NCBI GenBank assembly: GCA_903938075.1
Contig: CAJABS010000035.1
Location: 1 to 7,506 of the forward strand
DNA from: an uncultured Chloroflexota bacterium
GTDB taxonomy: Bacteria > Chloroflexota > Limnocylindria > Limnocylindrales > Limnocylindraceae
DNA length: 7,506 nt
Direction: 5' to 3'
Position numbers and translations under genes: made by a program. The notes beneath the pieces are model-generated. The model made no database searches and was not told the DNA's origin. It worked only from the letters and a program-made list of their open reading frames with translations. Shown piece after piece: positions 1 to 6,120 of the stretch (the first letter of the stretch is position 1; every line of letters starts with the position of its first letter).

Positions 1-583
1 ACACGGCAAGGAGCCGGGTGATCCGAACTCTGGCGTTCTGCCAGAGGGCCAAGATCAAGCCGCGGGTGAAGCCGCCGTGCGGCGCGCCGCGCATAAGGCG
101 CTCGGCGGCGTGGGCACCGACATTGAGGCCTTCCGCTTCAACACCGCCGTCGCCAAGCTGATGGAACTCGCCAACGCCCTCTTCCCGTATCGCGGCAGCC
201 CCGTGGCTGGCACCGCGGCGTGGAACGAGGCGATCCACTACCTGCTCGCCGGCATCGCCCCAATGGCGCCGCATCTCGCCGACGAGATGCACAGCCGCGT
301 GCAGGCGGCCGCGGGCATCAGCGCCAGCGACCCGCGCTGGACCTCAATCCATCAGTGCGCCTGGCCAACCGTTGACACGAGCCTGCTCACCGAGAGCACC
401 CGCGAGTTGCCAGTGCAGGTCAACGGAAAGCTGCGCGACAAACTCACCGTGAGTGCCACCGCCACCGAGTCCGAGATCGAAGCACTCGCCCTCGCCTCAC
501 CAAAGGTGCAGCTCGCCCTCGAGGGGCGCGCGCCGAAGAAGGTGATCCACGCCGGCGGGCGCCTCGTCAATATCGTCGGCTAG
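1..583 (+). CDS. leuS: Leucyl-tRNA synthetase, C-terminal part (5' end outside window)
   Basis: LeuS charges tRNA-Leu with leucine in the cytoplasm. Only the last 193 codons are present; the first complete codon is at position 2. The visible part covers the end of the helical anticodon-binding domain and the small C-terminal domain. Family signatures are an FRFNTAVAKLMELANAL helix (about window residues 46-62), the 'APMAPHLADEM' segment where class Ia synthetases usually read APHxAEE, a 'SIHQCAWP' block, and the ending VQVNGKLRDK ... PKVQLALEG ... KKVIHAGGRLVNIVG, the typical LeuS terminus. The catalytic HIGH and KMSKS motifs and the editing domain lie upstream and cannot be checked. The internal ATG/GTG codons here are not starts. 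The gene ends in TAG and converges on a minus-strand gene 32 bp away. The identity is near certain from the C-terminal signature; the paralogous ValS and IleS end differently. Confidence 0.95.
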   Translation, partial: HGKEPGDPNSGVLPEGQDQAAGEAAVRRAAHKALGGVGTDIEAFRFNTAVAKLMELANALFPYRGSPVAGTAAWNEAIHYLLAGIAPMAPHLADEMHSRVQAAAGISASDPRWTSIHQCAWPTVDTSLLTESTRELPVQVNGKLRDKLTVSATATESEIEALALASPKVQLALEGRAPKKVIHAGGRLVNIVG

Positions 584-589
584 CGAACG

Positions 590-606
590 GCGCGGCCGCG
601 CCGCGC
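590..606. terminator. GC hairpin between convergent genes, possible bidirectional terminator
   Basis: A perfect 7-bp stem (GCGCGGC / GCCGCGC) with loop CGC starts 6 bp after the leuS stop and ends 9 bp before the stop of the opposing gene. It overlaps a 14-bp perfect palindrome at 589-602. Neither strand has a U-run after the stem, so it is not a classical intrinsic terminator. Its position between two convergent stops makes a shared terminator or RNA-end stabiliser the most likely role, by inference. Confidence 0.45.
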
Positions 607-615
607 AGGCAGCAG

Positions 616-1242
616 CTATTTCGCGAGTAGCGCCAGCATCGCCGCAACGTCAATGGTTGCGGTCATCACCGTTCCACCAGTTCCAGGCGTCAAAACGATG
701 TCGCTCATCGGAAGCCCCGCAGTCGCATCTGATGCTTCAATCTTTCCATCCTTGATCGCCGCTGCCAGCGCTTCGGCGAGCTCGTTGGAGATCGTTCCGG
801 TAAGTGCGGCCGTCTTATCGGTGCCAGTCACGGTCAGCGCCGAGAACGAAGAGAAGGTGTCGGCGGTCATCGTGAAGCGCGTCCCCTCTGGAAGCACGAT
901 CGCCCCCGACTCAGCACCGGCCATCAGGCCGTTGATGTCGTCAATGCCGAAGCCACCAAACTCAAAGACAAGATTGGTCGCCATCAAGTCGCCGCCCTCT
1001 ACTGAGGCAGGGAGAGTTGGCAGGGTGAGCTTCGCACCGTCGAGGCGGATCTCAACGGTTGCACCTTCAATGCCTGTAGCCTGCAGCTGCTCGGTTGCGA
1101 GCTTGTTGATCGCTGGGGTGACAACGAGGACCCACGCGCCAACCAGCTGGCCGGCGATCACGCCGAGGGCGATGAGCAACTTGCGCTTCTTGCTCATCTT
1201 CTTCTTTGGCTGAGCGGCTCCATCAACGGTTTCCTTGGCCAC
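616..1242 (-). CDS. Membrane-anchored protein of unknown function
   Basis: I do not recognise this 208-residue protein. It has a lysine-rich N-terminus (residues 13-21), one hydrophobic segment at about 22-41 (LLIALGVIAGQLVGAWVLVV), and then an extracytoplasmic part of about 165 residues. That part is rich in Thr, Ala, Gly and Val and alternates polar and hydrophobic residues, suggesting beta-sheet. It has no Cys outside the upstream extension and no catalytic motif. The layout (an N-in anchor and a lipid- or surface-facing beta domain) is loosely like DUF2993/LmeA-type proteins, but I see no diagnostic motif. I chose the GTG at 1240-1242 because AGG lies 6 nt upstream. The in-frame ATG at 1252-1254 would add four residues but lacks a Shine-Dalgarno, and an internal ATG at residue 16 is also possible. 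The gene is monocistronic here, convergent with leuS and divergent from the oxidoreductase gene. Coding is supported by the anchor plus tail architecture and good codon bias; a plus-strand ORF of 186 codons in the same place looks like its shadow. Confidence 0.75.
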   Translation of the reverse strand: MAKETVDGAAQPKKKMSKKRKLLIALGVIAGQLVGAWVLVVTPAINKLATEQLQATGIEGATVEIRLDGAKLTLPTLPASVEGGDLMATNLVFEFGGFGIDDINGLMAGAESGAIVLPEGTRFTMTADTFSSFSALTVTGTDKTAALTGTISNELAEALAAAIKDGKIEASDATAGLPMSDIVLTPGTGGTVMTATIDVAAMLALLAK

Positions 1243-1258
1243 GGTGCACCTCATGCTG

Positions 1259-1293
1259 GCGGGCTGAACCAGAGGTTCTGATTTGCAGCCCGC
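1259..1293. promoter_or_regulatory. Inverted repeat in divergent intergenic region
   Basis: GCGGGCTG at 1259-1266 and CAGCCCGC at 1286-1293 form a perfect 8-bp inverted repeat with a 19-nt spacer. The spacer contains a nested AACC-AGA-GGTT hairpin at 1267-1277. The repeat lies 16 bp upstream of the chosen start of the minus-strand gene, so it would be in its leader RNA or act as an operator between the two divergent genes. No convincing -35/-10 pair was found for either gene in 1243-1373; a TACCCT at 1323-1328 is the best weak -10 candidate for the plus-strand gene. Function is unproven. Confidence 0.35.
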
Positions 1294-1360
1294 ACACTCT
1301 ACGCGAGAGCCACGCCGAGGAGTACCCTTACCCCAACGCGGCGGCCTGCCGCAGGGGTTA

Positions 1361-1366
1361 AGGAGG
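1361..1366 (+). promoter_or_regulatory. Strong Shine-Dalgarno of the LLM oxidoreductase gene
   Basis: AGGAGG lies 7 nt upstream of the GTG at 1374. It is the only full consensus Shine-Dalgarno in the window and fixes the GTG as the start, even though it is not ATG. Confidence 0.85.
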
Positions 1367-1373
1367 GTTCATC

Positions 1374-2312
1374 GTGGGTGAGGTCAAGATTGGCGCGCTG
1401 GTATGGCCGCAGTTCACCGAGTGGAAGTCGGTCAAGTCGATGGGCGTGACCGCCGATCGCGTGGGCTTTAACACCCTCTGGACCTGGGATCACATGTACC
1501 CGATCATCGGCAACCCGAACGGCCCCATGTTCGAAGGCTGGTCGACACTCGTATCGTGGGCCGAGAACACCTCGAAGATCCGCATTGGCCTCATGGTCGG
1601 CGCCAATACCTTCCGTGAGCCAACCATTACGGCGAAGCTCGCCACCACCCTTGATCACATCTCCAACGGCCGCGCCATCCTTGGTGTGGGCGCCGCCTGG
1701 TTCGAAGAGGAGCACGAGCACTTCGGCCTGAACTTTGGTGATGGCTTCCCGGAGCGACTCCGCTGGCTCGGCGAGGCCCTGCCGATCATGCGCGGCATGC
1801 TCGACGGCACCGAACCAACCGCCACCGGCCCGCGCTACAAGGCGAAGACGGTGCGCAACCTTCCGCTCCCAATTCAGAAGCACCTGCCGATCCTGATCGG
1901 CGGCGGCGGCGAGCAGGTCACGCTCAAGCTCGTTGCCAAGTACGGCGACGCCAACAACGTCAGTGGCACGCCTGAGCAGGTCGCACACAAGGAAGAGGTG
2001 CTGCTGAAGCACTGCGAGACCCTTGGCCGCGATCCCGGCACGATCGACCGCACCGTGGGCATTGGCAACGTGGTGATTCGCAACGATGCCGCCGAGGCCC
2101 TGCGCATCCACAAGACCCAGTTCGCCGCCAACGGCATTGAGCCAGCCTGGGAGAACCAGCCGGTCGGCACCGTTGACCAGGTCGTGGAGCACCTCGCTCC
2201 CTACGTGAAGATCGGCTACCGCCACCTGATTGCCGGCTTCTCTACCCCACACGATGAGGAGTCGATGATCCGCTTCGCCGAAGAGGTGCTGCCAAAGCTC
2301 AAGCAGATCTAG
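1374..2312 (+). CDS. LLM-class F420-dependent oxidoreductase
   Basis: This is a 312-residue luciferase-like monooxygenase superfamily protein (Bac_luciferase fold, TIM barrel). Members use reduced F420 or FMN to reduce or oxidise small organic substrates in the cytoplasm; the substrate here cannot be told. Visible signatures are an N-terminal strand KIGALVWPQ, the 'GFNTLWTWDHM' segment at about residues 31-41, 'RILGVGAAWFEEEHEHFG' around 100-118 (the conserved cofactor-proximal motif of the subfamily), and 'PILIGGGGEQVTLKLVAKYGD' from residue 172. The length is normal for the family. The pattern is closest to the F420-dependent families described in actinobacteria and Chloroflexota; FMN use cannot be excluded from sequence alone. 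The start is the GTG with the AGGAGG 7 nt upstream. The gene appears monocistronic: it has its own leader, and a hairpin follows the stop by 4-7 bp. A long minus-strand ORF (1299-2399) runs through it but is a GC-rich shadow. Confidence 0.9.
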   Translation: MGEVKIGALVWPQFTEWKSVKSMGVTADRVGFNTLWTWDHMYPIIGNPNGPMFEGWSTLVSWAENTSKIRIGLMVGANTFREPTITAKLATTLDHISNGRAILGVGAAWFEEEHEHFGLNFGDGFPERLRWLGEALPIMRGMLDGTEPTATGPRYKAKTVRNLPLPIQKHLPILIGGGGEQVTLKLVAKYGDANNVSGTPEQVAHKEEVLLKHCETLGRDPGTIDRTVGIGNVVIRNDAAEALRIHKTQFAANGIEPAWENQPVGTVDQVVEHLAPYVKIGYRHLIAGFSTPHDEESMIRFAEEVLPKLKQI

Positions 2313-2316
2313 TGGG

Positions 2317-2338
2317 ACGCCACGCCGAAGTGGCGTGG
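2317..2338 (+). terminator. Terminator-like hairpin with two alternative stems
   Basis: Just after the oxidoreductase stop, CCACGCC (2320-2326) pairs with GGCGTGG (2332-2338) over loop GAAGT. The overlapping ACGCCAC (2317-2323) can instead pair with GTGGCGT (2330-2336) over loop GCCGAA. Both are perfect 7-bp stems and they exclude each other. No U-run follows. Its position between the oxidoreductase and comEA suggests it separates the two transcription units. Confidence 0.45.
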
Positions 2339-2363
2339 TACGTACGCGATACCTTGCGCAGCG

Positions 2364-2378
2364 CACGATGCGATCGTG
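2364..2378. promoter_or_regulatory. Dyad overlapping the comEA start codon
   Basis: CACGAT-GCG-ATCGTG is a perfect 6-bp dyad whose right arm ends with the comEA GTG start (2376-2378). GTTGCAAC (2378-2385), a perfect 8-bp palindrome, follows directly. There is no Shine-Dalgarno upstream of this GTG. The dyad could be an operator or an RNA hairpin that occludes the start; either role is inference. Confidence 0.3.
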
Positions 2379-3020
2379 TTGCAACGATATCGATGGCACG
2401 CGCTCATAGCTGGCTCCGTACTGTCACTCGTCCTGATCTATACCTTCTCTGCTGAGCCGGAGTACACCCTGGCGGCAACTTCTCCTGATGCCTCAGCCTC
2501 ACCGATTGAGTCGCTGCCAGGTTCTCGGCTCCGAGTCGAGGTTAGTGGGGCGGTTGCGATCCCTGGGGTCTACGCGCTGCCTGAGGGATCTCGGCTGATT
2601 GATGCCATCACGGCAGCAGGTGGCTGGGGGGAACGCATTGATCCGCTGCGCATCGAGATCTGCCTCAACCTCGCTGCACCACTGACGGACGGCTCTGCGA
2701 TTCGCATCCCATCACGGGATGACCGTTTCCTCTTGGGCGTACAGGGGATCCTCTGCGGGACGCTCTATGCGGCTCCAGGAGAGATCGCGGCAGTTGATGT
2801 GCCTGGGTCAACAGCGACAACGGCCACGGGCGGAAAAATTGACCTAAACACCGCGACGGCAGAGCAGCTCGACACACTGCCGGGTATTGGCCCTGTGACG
2901 GCCGCAAAGATTATTGCCGCGCGCAAGGAGGCACCATTTCTGATCGTTGATGATCTCCGCACGCGAGGGATCATCAGCGACCGCGTCTTGCAGCAGATCC
3001 GCCCGCTCGTTACACCGTGA
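2376..3020 (+). CDS. comEA: Competence protein ComEA, membrane-anchored DNA receptor
   Basis: ComEA binds incoming double-stranded DNA outside the membrane and hands it to the uptake channel. The 214-residue protein has the full expected layout. A membrane anchor lies at about residues 9-24 (LIAGSVLSLVLIYTF). A linker follows, then an SLBB domain from about residue 51 (RLRVEVSGAVAIPGVYALPEG ... LIDAITAAGGW) to about 113. A helix-hairpin-helix DNA-binding domain occupies about 153-214 (KIDLNTATAEQLDTLPGIGPVTAAKII, then a second weaker motif ending in RPLVTP). The GTG start has no Shine-Dalgarno; the adjacent TTG codon is the only nearby alternative in frame, and the anchor needs this start region. 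The stop overlaps the comEC start, so the two genes are cotranscribed. An SLBB plus HhH protein next to comEC makes the assignment firm. Confidence 0.93.
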   Translation: MLQRYRWHALIAGSVLSLVLIYTFSAEPEYTLAATSPDASASPIESLPGSRLRVEVSGAVAIPGVYALPEGSRLIDAITAAGGWGERIDPLRIEICLNLAAPLTDGSAIRIPSRDDRFLLGVQGILCGTLYAAPGEIAAVDVPGSTATTATGGKIDLNTATAEQLDTLPGIGPVTAAKIIAARKEAPFLIVDDLRTRGIISDRVLQQIRPLVTP

Positions 3021-5602
3021 GTGAACGGCGCCGAGGGGCGCCGCGACTTGGGGGACGTGCTGGATGGGCCGCCATCGCTGGAGTGGCGACCGCTCAGCTC
3101 TCGTTGCTGCCCATCCCCGCCTCGTTGCTGCGAGCCGGTGCACCGATGCTCGCGATGGCCTCACTCGTGCTGCTAGCACTCCTTGCACGAAGCGCGCACC
3201 GCAGCCCAAACCATCTCATCCGCGCGACACTCCTCGGCGTTCTGCTTATCAGTGCACGCGTAGCGCTCCTTGGTCCGCCAATCCCTCCTGCAGATGGTGC
3301 AGTGGCCCTCGTGCCAACTGGCGAGCTACGTGGGCAGGTTGCGGCACTGCTTGCCCCGCTCCGTGGGGCACAGCGATTCATCATCGAAGTTGATGGGTTG
3401 CGCATTCAAGTCGAGGCACCGCCAAATCCGAGTGTGCGCACCGGCGACACGATCCTGACAACACTGGAGCAGCGCTCCGTAAAGGTCGACGCCCAAGAGC
3501 GCCTGCGCATCCGTGGGATTTCAGCGACAGCGCGCACGCGAAGCGTGGTGATCATCTCTCGCGGTAGTCCATTGGAGTCGCTCCGAGCGGCCCTCGGGGA
3601 CGCTATTGAGCGCGTGCTGCCGGCACCGGCGGGGGGACTTGCCGCAGCAATCGTGATCGGCTTGCGAGAGCGGGTCGACGAACGTCTCGCGGCAGACTTT
3701 ACGGCGACAGGTTTGGGGCACGTCGTTGCGCTCTCTGGTTGGAATGTCGCCATCACCATGGCCGTTGCTGATCGCTTCGCCAAACGGTTTCCTGCCAAAC
3801 GCAGACGCCCACTGCTGGTTGTCGTGGCGATCGCGTACGGCCTCTTCGCCGGTGCGAGTGCCAGCGTGATCCGCGCCAGCTTTATGGCTGCTGCCGCACT
3901 AATCGGCGCAGCATCTGGCCGACCTGGCTCTGGCGCGGTTGCTCTCTCGCACGCCGTTCTCGCCCTCATGGTGCTTGATCCTGCGATTGCAGCCGATCCT
4001 GGCTTTCGCCTTTCGGCATTAGCGACCGCTGGACTCCTCGCTAAGAGTCAGAGGTGGTCCGAGCACGCCACCGCGTTTGGCGAGAGGCTCCCCAAGCAAC
4101 TCCGCACAGGTTGGTCGCTCATTGGTGCGGATGTCGCTGTCAGCCTGGCAGCGCAGGCTGCAACGCTTGGGCTCGTCATCGCCCTCTTTGGCCGAGTTGC
4201 GGTTTGGTCAATTCCCCTGACGCTCCTGATCGCCCCGCTGATTGCCCCAGCCACTGCAGCGGCAATTCTCGCCACAATTGCTGGTGAGCTGGTGCGTATG
4301 GTGCCGCCCCCGCTCGCAATCTTGCCGAGCCTGCTGGCCCTTCCGGCGGCCGCGCTCTTCAGTACTGCAGCCTGGATAGCCCAGGTCGGCGCACAACTAC
4401 CCGCTAGTGGGATTGAGGTGCCACGCGCTGCGACGCTCAGTGTTGGGCTGGCTCTCGGCGTCGTTGGCATCTGGCTCCTTTTGCGAGATGAGCCACAAAG
4501 CACTCCAAAGGAAGCTGACGAAGAGGCTGTCTCCTCTGGTCCTGTAACCGAGCGTCTGGCGTTTGGCATTGCAGTGTTGATCGCGGTAAGTGCGCTCACC
4601 TCACTTGGCGGCGCCGCGTCGCGGGGCTCACTGCGCATTACAACGCTCGACGTTGGGCAGGGCGATGCGATCCTGGTTGAGGTATCTGGCCGTCGCATGT
4701 TGATTGACGGCGGTCCTGATCCAGCACGATTGAGCACCGAATTGGATCGAGTCATTCCAGCATGGGATCGTCGCATCGATCTGCTCGTGGCTAGTCACCC
4801 TCATGAAGATCACCTCGCTGGGCTTCCGAAGCTACTCGACCGATACCGCATCACCGCGGTCGTTGGATCGGAAGACCGTGGTGGGGGGCCAGCAGCATCC
4901 AGTTGGAAAGAGATTCTGACCAGCAGTCGCATCTCATATCACCAGGTGTTCACCGGTGACAAATTCCAACTTGGAGCGGCACGCTTGAGTGTTTTATGGC
5001 CAGACCGGACGTATCTATCGCTACCGCCTGGGGACGATGGCCGAGCACTCAACGATCGCTCGATTGTCTTGCGCCTCGACATACCTGGATTTAGCGCACT
5101 GTTCACTGGTGATGTTGAAAGTGACATCGATGCTCGCATCATTCGGAACATCGATAGCCCCGTTGATTTTCTTAAAACGCCGCATCACGGCAGCAAGGGA
5201 GCATCAAGCAGGGCGCTGCTAAACGTGCTTGATCCGCGGGTCTCTGTTGTGTCCGTAGGGGTGAAAAACACGTATGGCCACCCGGCCTCAGAAACCCTTC
5301 AACGCCTCGGGGAGCGTGGTGCCGAAGTTGAGCGAACCGATCTCAACGGCACCGTGACCATCACGGTGCCGTTGCAGCAGCCAGATCGCATCGTGATTCG
5401 GAGCAAGGCCGGCGAACGCCTTGCTCCTGCGCGCTCCGCGGTTGGTCGTCGCGCTCCGAGTGCACTTGCCGCTGATGCGGTTTGGTCAGCCCGTCTCGCA
5501 TCGGTTGGCGTGGCGGACGAAGTCTCAGGCTGCCCTATTCCACGCGCTAACGTCTTTGTTTTAGGAAGCAGCGAAACTCGCATTTTGCGGAAACCTAAAT
5601 AA
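3017..5602 (+). CDS. comEC: Competence protein ComEC/Rec2, DNA uptake channel
   Basis: ComEC forms the inner-membrane channel through which single-stranded DNA enters during transformation. The 861-residue protein has all expected parts. N-terminal membrane helices occupy about residues 15-95, followed by an OB-like DUF4131-type region at about 100-180. The multi-helix Competence domain lies at about 195-490, with the signature 'GLGHVVALSGWNVAI' near residue 230. A C-terminal metallo-beta-lactamase-like domain starts near residue 538 (LRITTLDVGQGDAILVEV). In that domain the metal motif is intact: H594-P-H596-E-D598-H599, D699 in FTGDVE, H723-H724 in TPHHGS and H755 in YGHP. The Asp/His set is that of putative nuclease-type ComEC proteins. 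The start GTG overlaps the comEA stop (GTGA), implying coupled translation. A 7-bp hairpin (CGGCGCC-GAGG-GGCGCCG, 3026-3043) lies just inside the gene. The odd part is a tail of about 75 residues (787-861), rich in Ala and Arg, beyond the usual domain end. Confidence 0.95.
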   Translation: MSERRRGAPRLGGRAGWAAIAGVATAQLSLLPIPASLLRAGAPMLAMASLVLLALLARSAHRSPNHLIRATLLGVLLISARVALLGPPIPPADGAVALVPTGELRGQVAALLAPLRGAQRFIIEVDGLRIQVEAPPNPSVRTGDTILTTLEQRSVKVDAQERLRIRGISATARTRSVVIISRGSPLESLRAALGDAIERVLPAPAGGLAAAIVIGLRERVDERLAADFTATGLGHVVALSGWNVAITMAVADRFAKRFPAKRRRPLLVVVAIAYGLFAGASASVIRASFMAAAALIGAASGRPGSGAVALSHAVLALMVLDPAIAADPGFRLSALATAGLLAKSQRWSEHATAFGERLPKQLRTGWSLIGADVAVSLAAQAATLGLVIALFGRVAVWSIPLTLLIAPLIAPATAAAILATIAGELVRMVPPPLAILPSLLALPAAALFSTAAWIAQVGAQLPASGIEVPRAATLSVGLALGVVGIWLLLRDEPQSTPKEADEEAVSSGPVTERLAFGIAVLIAVSALTSLGGAASRGSLRITTLDVGQGDAILVEVSGRRMLIDGGPDPARLSTELDRVIPAWDRRIDLLVASHPHEDHLAGLPKLLDRYRITAVVGSEDRGGGPAASSWKEILTSSRISYHQVFTGDKFQLGAARLSVLWPDRTYLSLPPGDDGRALNDRSIVLRLDIPGFSALFTGDVESDIDARIIRNIDSPVDFLKTPHHGSKGASSRALLNVLDPRVSVVSVGVKNTYGHPASETLQRLGERGAEVERTDLNGTVTITVPLQQPDRIVIRSKAGERLAPARSAVGRRAPSALAADAVWSARLASVGVADEVSGCPIPRANVFVLGSSETRILRKPK
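5344..5374. repeat. 14-bp perfect inverted repeat inside comEC
   Basis: CAACGGCACCGTGA (5344-5357) and TCACGGTGCCGTTG (5361-5374) are exact reverse complements separated by CCA. This is the longest perfect hairpin I found in the window. It encodes the DLNGTVTITVPLQ stretch that closes the metallo-beta-lactamase domain. No U-run follows. It may be a chance result of coding constraint, or a transcription or RNA-stability element. Confidence 0.6.
5400..5427. repeat. 10-bp perfect inverted repeat inside comEC tail
   Basis: GGAGCAAGGC (5400-5409) and GCCTTGCTCC (5418-5427) pair perfectly across an 8-nt loop (CGGCGAAC), 25 bp after the previous hairpin. A 9-bp direct repeat CGCGCTCCG follows at 5430-5438 and 5450-5458. 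The region encodes the Ala/Arg-rich ComEC tail, which looks unconstrained. Confidence 0.55.
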
Positions 5603-5604
5603 CA

Positions 5605-5671
5605 AGCGGCTTAAGCCTCGGAGATTAGACTAGCTGGCCGTCCTCGCTGAGAGGAGAGACCCAAAGCCGCT
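5605..5671. terminator. Long-loop inverted repeat between convergent comEC and lipoprotein gene
   Basis: AGCGGCTT (5605-5612) and AAGCCGCT (5664-5671) are perfect reverse complements that enclose the short intergenic region between two convergent genes. Inside are a 10-bp palindrome GGCTTAAGCC (5608-5617) and a 5-bp stem TCCTC/GAGGA (5641-5655). Read on the minus strand, the right arm is followed by a partly T-rich stretch (TGTTATTTAGG), so it could terminate the lipoprotein transcript. The 51-nt loop makes this a weak terminator model. Confidence 0.3.
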
Positions 5672-5673
5672 GA

Positions 5674-6060
5674 CTATTCTGATGCTGGGCACCAGGAGTC
5701 GCCCGTTTGTGTTTCAGTTCCGAACTCATTTTCCTTTAGGTATGAGATGCGGGTAAACTTATCTGCGGTTAATTGATATTCACAAATCATGGTCCAAGTG
5801 ACTAATGTGCCTTGGAAGTCCGTTAGAACCATATACCTCACTTCATAATTCGTTGAAGAGTAGTTTGAGGCATCTACGACTGAGGTTCCTTCAAGGCTCT
5901 CAATTGTGTCAAGTTTCTGTTTGACGATTGCGGTAAGTCGTGCATTCGTTTCCTCGATGCTGCCGCCAGTGTTGCCGTCTGGGGTACTACTCGTAGCGCC
6001 GCCACCGCAGGCCGACAGGGTTAGGGAAACCGCAAATCCGAGAGCAATAATGTGTTTCAT
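5674..6060 (-). CDS. Small secreted lipoprotein of unknown function
   Basis: This 128-residue protein has a clear lipoprotein signal: a short basic start (MKH), a hydrophobic core IIALGFAVSLTL and the lipobox L15-S-A-C18. C18 is the predicted lipidated residue. It is followed by a flexible GGGATSSTPDGNTGG linker and a soluble domain of about 90 residues. That domain has further cysteines at C93 (MICEY) and C124 (DSWCP) that could form a disulfide. I recognise no family. The domain could be a small beta-rich fold (VRYMVLTDFQGTLVTWTMICEYQL). The reading frame stays open further upstream to 6198, but the ATG at 6058-6060 directly precedes the signal peptide and sits behind a -10 element, so it is the start. 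G+C over the gene is about 40-45 percent by line counts, against about 60-75 percent in neighbours. It lies on the opposite strand between comEC and holA. Both facts suggest a recent or foreign insertion. Confidence 0.8.
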   Translation of the reverse strand: MKHIIALGFAVSLTLSACGGGATSSTPDGNTGGSIEETNARLTAIVKQKLDTIESLEGTSVVDASNYSSTNYEVRYMVLTDFQGTLVTWTMICEYQLTADKFTRISYLKENEFGTETQTGDSWCPASE

Positions 6061-6066
6061 AGGGGG

Positions 6067-6072
6067 ATCATA
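6067..6072 (-). promoter_or_regulatory. -10 element of a likely leaderless promoter for the lipoprotein gene
   Basis: On the minus strand, TATGAT (5 of 6 to TATAAT) ends 6 nt before the ATG of the lipoprotein gene, with spacer CCCCCT. A start site 7 nt after the hexamer would be the A of the ATG, and there is no Shine-Dalgarno. This is the typical geometry of leaderless transcripts. The -35 region at 17-bp spacing (CTCACG) matches poorly. Confidence 0.5.
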
Positions 6073-6120
6073 CACAATCCATCCTTGAACGTGAGCATCT
6101 TTCTTATATCTTGATGCTTG

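Noticed and set aside
653..1213. Plus-strand open frame of 186 codons
   Set aside because: It is antisense to the minus-strand membrane protein. It has no ribosome binding site and a Ser/Ala/Val/Pro-rich shadow composition, while the minus frame has a proper anchor.
1299..2399. Long open frame of 366 codons on the minus strand
   Set aside because: It is fully antisense to the well-supported LLM oxidoreductase gene. The translation is rich in Ala, Gly, Arg, Val and His without family motifs, which is typical of a GC-rich shadow frame.
3094..5583. Several minus-strand open frames through comEC
   Set aside because: All are antisense to a gene with intact domains and metal-binding motifs. They show no membrane, catalytic or ribosome binding signals of their own.
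5605..5671. tRNA-like outline with 8-bp closing stem
   Set aside because: There is no GGTTCRA T-loop, no plausible anticodon arm and no D-arm on either strand.
5646..5700. TPP riboswitch-like words (CTGAGA...ACCC and CTGATGCTGG)
   Set aside because: The upstream GGGGTGC part is missing, the spacing is wrong, and the place is the 3' junction of two convergent genes rather than a leader.
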